Positions 26,101 through 36,500 of a DNA stretch of 64,000 nt are shown here, piece after piece. The position numbers and the translations under genes were made by a program. Below the pieces are notes generated by a model, which was given only the letters and a program-made list of their open reading frames with translations, was not told the origin of the DNA and did not search any database. Each line of letters starts with the position of its first letter. Within the stretch, counting starts at the first letter, position 1. The DNA comes from Nomia melanderi (taxonomy: Eukaryota > Arthropoda > Insecta > Hymenoptera > Halictidae): assembly GCF_051020985.1 (NCBI RefSeq), contig NC_134999.1:31219160-31283159 (forward strand). The letters run 5' to 3'.

Positions 26101-29100
26101 CTTTGTGTTTATTTTTCATTTTGTATCCAACCATACGTTTCCACTTACTCGGCAATATATCCCAAGAATATTAAATGGCAATTATGTTCAACTTTTTTTA
26201 CACTAGCACTTTTCCACACATGACTATTTTATTTAAAACATACATGCATTTTTTGCTATATTCTTAGGATATTGCATCTCTTTTATTTTTGATTATGCTA
26301 CATGGAAATAGAGTTTTCCCATTGCTTGTTCTGTGCGATTTTTTACATATTTCATTCGACTCCTTTTTTTTATAGGACAGAAGACATTGCTTTCCGCGAT
26401 TGCATGATCTATTTCTAAAAATAAGTATAAGCAGTGCTTTTAAATTCGAAGTAACTTTAAGTTTTGCATTTTACATGTATCAGAGATGCTGTTCTACTTA
26501 ATGTGTTTTTAAAGAACATTATTCGAAATGAAACTAGTAAAATCTTAAAATGCAGATTGTCCCTTATAAGCATAGTTAAATACATATAATCAATATTTGC
26601 TCTGAGTTATTAAACCTACATTAAGGAAATTCTATTGTACATAAATAATATATGATATTCATTAAGACACTGCTAAACAAGCTCTGAAATAAAAGAAAAA
26701 ATATTTCTAACATATTTGTAGTAATGATACATAAGTGACTAAACATCAAGGTCAATTCAGTCATATTTTAAATTAATCTTTATTGCGGTTAGACAAGAAC
26801 AACAAAAAATCTATTGAAGAAAATGAAGTACGGGACGAAGAGACAGAGATCAGTCGTCTGTTTGGGTCAGAACAAACGCACATACATCGTTGTCTCAAAT
26901 GTGGGCAAGAAGCTACAAAACATTCCATCATGTTGCTGTGTAACTTAGTTTATCCAGAATTAACACATCCTTGTAAGACAATATCTAAGCTATGCGTATC
27001 CCATGCGTGTCAATACCTTTCTCGTGCATTAAACGAGTGATCTTTTACCTTTTGTAGCAGAGGAGGTTCCGTTTACAAATGTTCTTGCCCGCAGTTTAAG
27101 ACCCGAGAAAATTACACCTGCATGGTGTGACAGTTGTCAAAAATTTACACCCACTCTCCAATCTCGACAATTGACTAAACTACCTCAAATATTGGCACTG
27201 AACTGTGGTTTAGATACACAACAGGTACAAAAAACACAAACTTGTACATACATTTTAAAATTAGCAGAAACAGTGTTTTTCTACCAGTAGCAGTCATAGA
27301 AATTTGATGCTTGTTTAATCTGGAGAATTTTCTATACACATTTTAAGAAATTTGTATAGTTTCCTTACAAAAATTTCTGATAGAAGATTTATATGAGACT
27401 GAATATCCTTAATGACTGTAACTTGTAGAATATAATAATGTATACAGTATAACTGTATAGGTGCAAATTGTTTAAACTAAAATTTTTTTAGGATAAATCA
27501 TTTTGGCAAACACAAATGGATATTGTCGTTCAAAAAGTGTTAAGTGGAAAGGAAAGTAGTCCATCTTCAAGTCCCGTTCCTATCACTGTGAAACCTTGTC
27601 GATACGGTAACAATTGCACCCGTACTGGTTGTAGATTTAGGCATATGGGTAGAGATTCAGGTACGCTTATTTAATTTAAAAATACCATTATCAAATCTTA
27701 GACTGCAAATATTAAATCCTTTTCGTAGAAAACGTATCAACATCTCCTGTAACACCCCCTATACCAACTACAACACCTGTTGCAACTCCACCTAGTCACT
27801 TGTATTATTCACATTCATGGATACCACACAATATAGAAATTTCTTTGAAAAGTAGCGGTGAACTTAATGTAGAGAAGATTAGCAATCCAAAGAATAATTC
27901 TAATGAAAGTACTAAGCCTAGCGAAGAAACGGTAGTAGAAAATGGTCAGAGTGACGATAAAATGCAACAAGATTTAGAAGGTTGTGCGACGGAATCGGAA
28001 ACGAAAGTATTGGAAAATCATGTTACCCCAGTACCAGACAATGGAGATGGCGGAAGCACAAATAAGATTAATGAAAGTTTAAACAAAGTGAGCAAAATGG
28101 AATATAGTCTTAGCGCTGTTATTTGTTACATCGATGATAAAAGTAACGAAGACAGACGGAACATTGTTGCCTTGCTACGAGTCGGACCAAATTATCATGA
28201 AAGATCAGCTGGTAGTGCAGTGTCACAGTGGTATATTTTAAATGATTTTTGGTAAGTGGAGAAGTTTATTCTATATATTTATGAACAAATTATAATATAT
28301 TAATAAATTTCTGCAGCATATCAGCAGTGACCCCTCAAGAAGCAGTTTGGTTTAATCTAGATTGGAAAGTTCCTTGCGTACTTCATTACACAGCTGTGCC
28401 AGCACCTGAACCTGCACCCTTAGTTAGTCCTCTTACATATGATGTATTTGGAGAAGATAAATGCATTGCTCGCAGTGGGGGAACAAGAGGCATCACATTT
28501 ACTCCTTTAACATCCGATGAAATGCCAAAGAAAGGTTAAAAAGAAGATGAACTCGCGAGAAAGACTTTCTAAGACTGCAATTGTAAATGGAATTATTCCT
28601 TTTTCAGGAGAACTGGTCGGAATTGATGCAGAATTTGTTACTTTAAATCAGGAAGAATCTGAACTTCGCAGTGATGGGAAAATGTCAACTATAAAACCGA
28701 GTCACATGTCTGTTGCACGAATTACTTGTATACGTGGGTATGTATAATTCTGTATCACTAATTGGAATATGTATGCGTAATATAAAATTATACGTTTAAT
28801 TATTGATTCTTTCATTAAAATTTTCTATGTATACCTTCCTACAGTTGTAATAAAGTGTTGTTTGCTATTTAATACTGACTGATATAACATATCTAATTTT
28901 TCAAATAGACATGGTCCTTTGGAAGGAACTCCCTTCATAGACGACTACATAAGTACCCAAGAGCAAGTGGTTGATTATCTAACAAAATTCAGTGGCATTC
29001 AACCGGGTGATTTGGATGCTAATTTCAGCAGTAAACATTTAACTACTCTTAAATCGACTTATAAGAAGCTACGTTTCTTAGTTGACAATGGAATAATATT

Positions 29101-29562
29101 CGTTGGACACGGTTTAAAGAATGATTTTAGGTGATCAGTTTATAGGATTATTTCAATTTTATAAAAGCGTGTCTAAAAGGAGTAATTCATTTCCTCATTT
29201 ATTATTGCAGAGTAATAAACTTAGTTGTACCACCGGAACAGGTAGTAGATACTGTTTTACTGTTTCATTTGCCTCATCATCGTATGGTATCATTACGATT
29301 TTTAACGTGGCATTTTTTGGGCAAAAAAATTCAATCTGAAACACACGATTCAACGGAGGACGCCCGTGCGGCTCTTGAATTATACCGCAAATACGAAGAA
29401 TTAGAAAATTCTGGAAAATTAGCCGAATCATTGAAAGAACTTTACAACGTTGGCAATCAGTTACAATGGAAGGTAAGAACGATGGATAAAATACAATATT
29501 TTAAATTAACTCGCTCGCCGCAACCTTCTACACATTTACTACTTTAGGTGCCGGATAGCTGA
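20108..29562 (+). CDS. PAN2: PAN2, poly(A)-specific ribonuclease subunit of the PAN2-PAN3 deadenylase
   Basis: PAN2 shortens mRNA poly(A) tails in the cytoplasm together with PAN3. I assembled 21 coding exons, all GT-AG and in frame: 20108-20189, 21042-21229, 21512-21681, 21755-21875, 21953-22149, 22220-22433, 22506-22642, 22728-22874, 23145-23241, 25149-25382, 25448-25693, 25816-26035, 26793-26972, 27058-27224, 27492-27660, 27729-28251, 28317-28534, 28608-28737, 28909-29130, 29211-29472, 29548-29562. The product is 1312 residues (human about 1200). Order: MDYPVLGHYD start, WD40 propeller to about 430, PAN3-binding linker (RKTPPIDPEILRTMKMQG), ubiquitin-protease-like domain from about 510, and DEDDh exonuclease from about 1104. 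Nuclease residues are Asp1110 and Glu1112 (IDAEF), Asp1219 (LKNDF), His1266 and Asp1271 (HDSTEDAR). The protease-like box reads NSYCNAMLQ, with Tyr523 at the usual catalytic Cys position, so it is an inactive protease fold, as known for PAN2. Unusual: a CCCH finger (836-851) and an acidic, Ser/Thr/Asn-rich linker. Exon edges were read by eye. Confidence 0.95.
21259..21454. mobile_element. TTAA-ended MITE, family D copy 2, inside PAN2 intron 2
   Basis: The left end is TTAGCATGTTAGCAACCATG, and the reverse complement of the right end is TTAACATGTTCACGACCATG. It is about 196 bp, AT-rich, with no coding capacity. The ends resemble those of the copy at 18807 in the TTAACATGTT start. It sits wholly within the intron between PAN2 coding exons 2 and 3. 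Confidence 0.6.
22916..23007. mobile_element. Short mariner/Tc1-type MITE inside PAN2 intron 8
   Basis: A 92-bp element flanked by TA on both sides. The left end is CAGTGGTACCTTAACTT; the reverse complement of the right end is CAGTGGTACATTGACTTACG. TA flanks and CAGT ends are typical of Tc1/mariner-type non-autonomous elements. It has no coding capacity. Confidence 0.7.
27492..27660 (+). other. PAN2: PAN2 exon 15 carrying a CCCH zinc finger
   Basis: This exon encodes residues 801-856 of PAN2 and ends in KPCRYGNNCTRTGCRFRHMG. The spacing is Cys836-x5-Cys842-x4-Cys847-x3-His851, the pattern of CCCH fingers such as those of the poly(A)-binding proteins Nab2/ZC3H14. It is followed by a Pro/Thr-rich and then acidic linker in exon 16 before the protease-like fold resumes near the KMEYSLSAVI motif. 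I infer an added RNA-contact module; binding itself is not shown by sequence. Confidence 0.75.
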
Positions 29563-30836
29563 TACGAGGATGACCCCCATGAAGAGGTACATGATTTCGT
29601 CGCTTTGGGCAACGACAATGAAGTTTAGATGATGATTCCGAAGCATGGTGTAAATAATTTAAAAATTGTGCCTCGTGAAACATCGTTTAATTCATTTTTA
29701 AGCAGCGTGGCAAGGTGCCATTTTGCGGCGAAATTATGCGCTTCTCAGTTTCGGATGTGTCTAAGGTAGAAAGAGCAGTCGTGGGTCAAGTGTGGCGATG
29801 ATGTCGCAAAAAGTTCTGATTACGGGTACAATTACATTCTCTTTTTATAATACCAGTTTGTCGAAATCGTTCATTATATATAAGCATATTTGAATCTTCT
29901 TATGCAAGTCAGATATTTGGCCAATTTTCATCGAGTCGATCATGTAAATCATTAAGGGAACCGAAGGTATGGAATTCTTGTTGATTATAATTTCAGGAAG
30001 TGAAACTTATACACCGCATCACTGCGAATTTGTAAATATTGTCCAATAGCACATTATCATTTTGAAGAGCAATATCAATCCCACACTGCTCGATTATGTA
30101 TTGATATTTATTTTAATTTCGCAACATGTTTTAATCTAAAGGCAACGCAATCCATCCTGTTCAGTAACCATATTACAGATACGTGTACATAATCGATAAT
30201 TTTCTAACAATAATTCTTGTTGGAGAATCGATATGAAGGTAACGTTTCAAAGTTTCCTTTTATACGTATCTTTTCTAAAGTATTGACGACTTTTGTACTG
30301 TTCAACTATCAATGACGCGCGCGAAAGGGAGAGCGAGAGAAAAAGCAAAAATACAATTTTTATAATATTTACTTCCGTCTGGATGGAATTTCTGTTCTCG
30401 AATACATATATATGTACATATATATATGTAAACTATTTTACTTTATTCTGTGAGCTAAAGCAACCGGAAGTGTTTTCTACACGGTCCTTTTCTACAAAGC
30501 TCGCGAAATGAAAAAAAACAAAAATAATACCAAAATAATACTATATTTTACAAAATGATTGTACTCATAGATTATTTTTATATAAATTTTATCAATATCA
30601 AAAAAAAAAGACGAGAGAAAAAATACTGTCAAAATCTATCGAATGAAACGAGATTATCGAAGTATCTATTTTTTTATATCTGGAAGAATTTTCGTATTAT
30701 TTGTACACGATGAAACTTACACGTTGGTTTCGATGGAAACGCGATTCGTACAGGTGATGTAAAGTGATCAATAGCATACTATGGTTAATAGTAATCATGC
30801 ATTTGTTTTGTGTACACAACGTCATTGTGATTTTTC

Positions 30837-30842
30837 AATAAA
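30837..30842 (+). terminator. Candidate PAN2 polyadenylation signal AATAAA
   Basis: AATAAA about 1.3 kb downstream of the PAN2 stop codon, followed by a second AATAAA-like motif within 20 bases. Earlier weak variants exist, so the true site is uncertain. Confidence 0.3.
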
Positions 30843-32508
30843 TAATCCTATTGAAAAATAAATTACGTTTCCTGTTTTTATATACATTTAATAATGCTAA
30901 ATTAGTAATAATAAGAACTAGCATTATTTAATAATTGATTATTATTAAGTATTAATTTATTATTTTGTTTACTTATGTATGCCCTTTGTTTTTTTATGCT
31001 TTGTCATTTATTTTTCTTATTTGTATACGATTTTAACTTTTCATGAATATTTGTGTTATTAAAACTTATCCCCATAAATTTCCTATCTAACTATACAAGG
31101 TAATCTAATGTACGCCTATATGTGTATAGGCTGAAGATTCTAATGAGCTTATAATGTCCTATGGTGATACCTATCTGAAAAGGGAACTAAATTTCTAACA
31201 ATAATTATATAAACTACATTATGAAATGAAACTCACAATGCATCAAGTATACACAATTTAAAAAATGCGCGATTGAACTATATACACAAATAAGCTGAAA
31301 TAAAAATGAAATATCAATTAGAGTCCAATGTATATATAAAATTACATCTATCTGCATTTTGATTTATGACGAGTTTCTTGAAAGGGTTCAAGGGGTTTCT
31401 TTAGGAATATTTATTTTAGGATTTTGTTTTTCCTTTTCAGAATTCGGAGCAGAGTTAAATGTTTTCTTTATATAATGAACCTAAATGTTATAATTAATTG
31501 TTCAGTATTAAATATGTATTAAATATTTCATTGATAACACAGAATAGTAACACTTCCTTATCTTATAGTACGAAATCTCTCAAACGTTTAACCAAATAGT
31601 ACTAGGTTGCTCCGTTAGGTGACGCCACCAAATATAACTAGGTATTTATGTGTATATTTAAATATCTCTTACCATTATCCCTTTCTTTTACTTTCTAGGA
31701 TCAAAATAAACATGTATTAAATTGTTTAATAGAAATCCGCTTTTACATTATAAAATATCTTAAATGAAACCGGTCCTTTGTAATAACCATACAGAGTTTC
31801 TAAATTGTATGATGGTAAAGAAAACACCAACATTAGTATTAATAACATTATTTATATTTATATATATATTTTTTGTTTTTAACATTACATCTTAAGTCTG
31901 TATATACAAGTCAGTTCTACCTTCCCGCATTTCTCAGGAATTTCTTCTTTTATTTTCTATATAATTATTATTGCGTTAGCTATTTTCCATCTGAATAGTT
32001 TTAGTAATACAATTAATAATTTACAAGATTGTACACACATACACAGGTGAGACACCGTTCACGTTACGGTCCTCTATCATACGTTACATGTACATCGTAT
32101 AATGTAGAAATTTAATAAATAATTAGATATTCCCGTTCTCGAGTCCATTTCCTTACTAAAAAGAAAAAAAAAGTACAAATCGGTTACCGATGTAGGCAAC
32201 AAATGAGATCTGTCAATATTTAATTCTTCATGATGTTAAAATATTCGGGCCGACTGTACGCCCACACGTTAAAAAACGAACTTCATTGATTGCAGTTTCG
32301 GATATTCTATCAGTAAGGTTTGCGAAAATATTAGACTTTATGTTTGTCATCTTATTTTTGTCCATTCTGTTTTATATTAATTATGTTGTATCTTTGCTCA
32401 CCGTTATTGCTTTCGTGGTATCGATGAACTATCGTAAATAAATATTATAAAGTCAGGGGAAAGAACTTGAAGTTCTGTTGCAACACGTTCATGGTACGCT
32501 CTCTTGTA

Positions 32509-32760
32509 CAGGGTGTTTTGCAATTTATAGGAAAGGTATTCATAGAAATGTATTCTTTACTTGACTCTGTTTGCATATTTAGATATGAAATGAAATGATT
32601 TGTATGAAAGATGATTGGTTATCTTTAACAGCAGTATATGTAGCATTTTAATAACTTTTTAAAAGTTTCTGAATTCAAATCGATGGTGTCCAACAGTTAC
32701 ACATTACAGAGTTAAATAGAGTCTACATTCACAATTTACAACATATCATGTCACACCCTG
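32509..32760. mobile_element. Mariner-type MITE with CAGGGTGT ends
   Basis: The left end CAGGGTGTTTTGCAATTTA is preceded by TA. The reverse complement of the right end begins CAGGGTGTGACATG. The element is about 252 bp and non-coding. The right flank reads TG rather than TA, so the target duplication is imperfect. Confidence 0.55.
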
Positions 32761-33525
32761 TGGATTAACATTATAATAAAAATTTGAACTACTCCGATAT
32801 CATTCAGTAAAAATTGCACCTCTTCTTCATTTCGTTTTCAAAACGTCTGAAACTTAATTATCATTTGTACAAGCTTCTTATCGAATGGGGGTTAAAAATA
32901 ACATTCTCTTTTCCATTTCTCTACTCGGAGAGTTTCGATCAACGAACTTTTCGTTTCAAAAGCAGACGAAGAGGATCTTCTATCCACTCTTCGCAAGTAG
33001 GAAGATATTCTGGTGAACATTGACTTTCTGTTCTCGAGAAACGTTTGTTCTACTGTGCGTATTAGGACGATACGATCGTCGAGTTCACTTACACGTATTT
33101 ATCGACGCATTTATCGACGAACGGGAGGCTTAAGTAAATATTACAGGTTAAAGAGGAAAGAGAACAATAAAATAAAAAAGAAAATGTCTCCTGACTAGAA
33201 ACTTGCATGGTCGAGCTGCAGGAGCTGGAAGGAGTATTCAGTGGCAGTAAAATGGTCGCAGAATCGCTCCAGAACCTTTCTAATTCACTCTACCAGTTTC
33301 TGTAACGTCCTGGAGATAGAGATATCCGCGATCGTTAGTGAAAATTATTTCGTACACGCGGCAGAACTGTGTTACAGCTCCGTGTGACCCAACGAATGCG
33401 TGTTCCCGCTCCTTCGACGGGTTAGCAGTCAAAGGCACTTCGTGGCGCTTCGTTCGATTCATCAATTATCGTTCGACACTTTTCGTATCCCGAGGATTCC
33501 CACTGATCCATCCTCGATTCATGCT

Positions 33526-36500
33526 TCAGTGATCGTCCCCGTGGAAATGACCGTTCCTGTTCAAAGGTTGCCTCTCTGGCGCATCTGATGGCCTGTTCCT
33601 CTTGAAGAATCCGCACTAATAACAAACATTAATGGTACCGTTAAATATTTTTTCTATTTAAAAACTTAATCATTCGTTAATCAGTCGTAAATTTTTCAAG
33701 CCTACCGCATCGAAGCTGTTATTACGTTTAATTTACATGAAAGAACCGTAACGTTTCTATCAGATCTCCTTTCTCGTACATAATATCGATACATAATTCA
33801 CGTATACAAACCTTGTGCAGCAGGTAAATAAGCAGCAACAGGATGATCGTTCCAGCGCAAGCAGAGAGAACCACAACCCACAGAGGAATGAAATCCGGCG
33901 CAGATGGTGTCGTGCTCGGTTCGACGTTCGTTTTAATTTCACGACTTTTGATCACCTGTTCGGCAGGTGCACCGATGAACGGCTGCTTAGTGACACGTGC
34001 CACCAGCTTGGTGGAGACCTTCACCTTCTCCTGCGTGGCCACTTTCTTCAAGGTCCTTGCGTCTACCCTATACCTAGCACCGATCCAGACTTCCTGGTCC
34101 TTTTTCATTGGACCCACGACGCACCTTAACATGACACACTTCGAGGTATCGCATGGACTGACGGGTCCATGGGTCCTGGGATCATTTTCATCCTCATCGT
34201 TCTCATCGAATTCACTCTCCTCCGCTATAAGATCCTTCTCCAAGTCTCTGGTACGTCTATGTAGCCTCTGCAACCTCTTAAACTCTTCCACTTCCATCAT
34301 ATCGCTTTCACGCTTGAATCTGCTACCAGCGTTCGAGCTCTGCGTATTAGTCTCATCGAATGTCTCGCGATTGTCTCTTCCATGAATCCTGCTGGTTACT
34401 CGTCTGTCCTCTGTTCTCTTCTCTTCATGAGTACTCGTGTATCTCGCCTCATAATCGACGTCTCCAGTCTGCTCGGAATCCTCGTTCCAGGACCTGCTGT
34501 AGCCCCTCGACTCATAATCACTGGAACCTCTGTTCTGAAGTCCTTCGCGAGGATCGCCTGAGGTGTAGGTACGTTCTTCGGTGTAAGTGAAGGAACCTTG
34601 CAGAGGGAACCTGCGACTGTCTTTCAAAACGATGAAGCCTTTCCCATGTGAGTCAACCAACAGCTCGCCCTCCATTTTTAAGAACCGACTTTCCCGAGGT
34701 TCGGTAGATTCGGATACGTAACTAGTGTCCCCGTACCGATCCTGAAGAGGGAACATGGAACCATCCTGGAACTCAATGTATTCTTTCCTATCGGCGGAAG
34801 TCCTGAACCTGGCCGTGAACTGGACATAATTCCTGCCCTGTCTGTTGTATAACGCGTAACTAGACGACTTCGATAAAGACCCGAACAAGGACTCCAATTC
34901 CTGTGTAGAGCTGATGTTACGCAGCTGGAATCCGAACTCGCCACCTCGAACGGTTTCCTCTCGATCGCCGGTGATTAATCCGCCTTCCGTACCTGCGGAA
35001 ATGCCGTATCGCCTTTCCTGCTTCAGTTTGTACTCCTCTTCCGTCAATCGTCGTCGCTCTTCCTCGCGTCTTCGGATCTCTTCCTCTTTCAAACTTCTTC
35101 GCGCTTCCTCCTCTTCCTGCTGTCTCCTTCGCTCTTCTTCTTGCCTTCTTCGCTCTTCTTCCTCTTGCTCTCTCCGCTTCTCTTCCTGCTTTCTCTGGTA
35201 GACCAAACGTTCCCAATCCTCTCGCTGTTGCTTCATAGCGATACGTTCCTCTTCCTCTTTCCACAGTTGCGATCGGTGTTCCTGCTGCCCTTTATTTTGC
35301 TTCTCTTGCTCCAGACGACGCTGTTCCATCTGCCGCCTCAACGATTCCTGGTACTCCTCGCTTTGGATCAGATCGGGATTGAGTGAGCCGGAAACAGCGC
35401 GGCCTCCAGAGGCGCTCGTCTCACCCCAGCGAGTTTCAATCGTCTCCGAGTGATTTATTCTACTCCCGTGGTGTGTTTCCAGGTTGGGAACCCTAGAGTC
35501 CAAACTGGCGTCGTCGGTGTTGCGGAAACCACCGCCCAGAGTACCGGACTCCGCGTAACCACCGGATTCTGTGTGGAAGACCATGCCCCTGTTGCCACCG
35601 GATAGATTGCCACTGCTGATGGAACTAGTGCCAGAGTTGTTTTGAGTGTACGTCTGCACCAAGACGTCCGGCTTCTCTCCGGTCGTTGATAATTGTATCC
35701 TCCTAGTTTCGCTGGCAACAACGTTCGACGAAGACGAGGACGAGTGACGAGTTTTCTGGATACTCGAACTGTCTCCGCTGTTGATGTCGGCTTCTTCTGT
35801 TTGGTTCATTCTGTTGCTTTGCGCATCGAATCCTCTTTGGACGTTTATAGTTCTGCCTGACTGCGATTCGTCCAAGATCACGCCTGAAGGATCTGCATGC
35901 TGCGAGTAGAATCTTTTGCGTTGGTCCAACTGGAAATGATTTTTTATTATTAACATCAATTACCTGCTAAAGAAATCAATCTTTGTACTTATTAAGAATA
36001 CCCTTCAAATCTAGTATTTTTTTAACTATTCGTCTCACTTGTTTAATATTTACCCCTAATTATTCTGCCAACGTTTCTCGCCACGGTCTCGTGGACCACT
36101 ACTCACCTTCAAGCTAAGATAATTCGCGTTCGCGCTCTCGCAGGCGATAGGTCCCGAGGTTTCCGGCTGTTCCAGCAGGTACAGTAGCTCATTTCCGGCC
36201 AGCGTTTGCGCGGGCCAAATGAGGAACACTTCCGCCTCGATAACATCCGACGGGCCAAGGTTACGAATAGTGTAATTGTGTGTCATGGCTGGGCCAAACT
36301 CCATTTCCGTGGTAGCGTTCGTTTCGCTGGTGTAATTGCCAGGATCGTAATATAGCTCCTTCGGTTTGCTCTCACCGTCCACCCGCAGATCGGTCTCGAT
36401 CCAGATAGGCAACCTTAATGTGTACACGTTGTCCTCGACTGTCATTGGATTCTCTGGATTGGTGGTGTTCACGTCCATCTCGAATTCATAGATAGGCTTC

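Larger units (their letters stand above)
29563..33525. other. Convergent 3' UTRs and spacer between PAN2 and the integrin gene
   Basis: AT-rich non-coding DNA. The PAN2 3' UTR probably occupies the left part; an AATAAA at 30837-30842 is a plausible signal. The integrin 3' UTR runs leftward from 33525, with candidate signals (TTTATT on this strand) such as 31410-31415. An AT-repeat patch lies at 30407-30430. A mariner-type MITE lies at 32509-32760. No coding exon was found. Confidence 0.55.

Noticed and set aside
26380..26400. Possible extra PAN2 exon after TTTTTTTATAG near 26376
   Set aside because: Joining exon 26035 directly to 26793 keeps frame and gives a continuous sequence (EEDG/DKNNKK), so no extra exon is needed.
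33728..35959. 743-codon open frame read as a separate gene
   Set aside because: It is one exon of the integrin gene. Splice acceptor and donor sites at 35929 and 33812 fit exactly, and the end encodes the integrin membrane segment.
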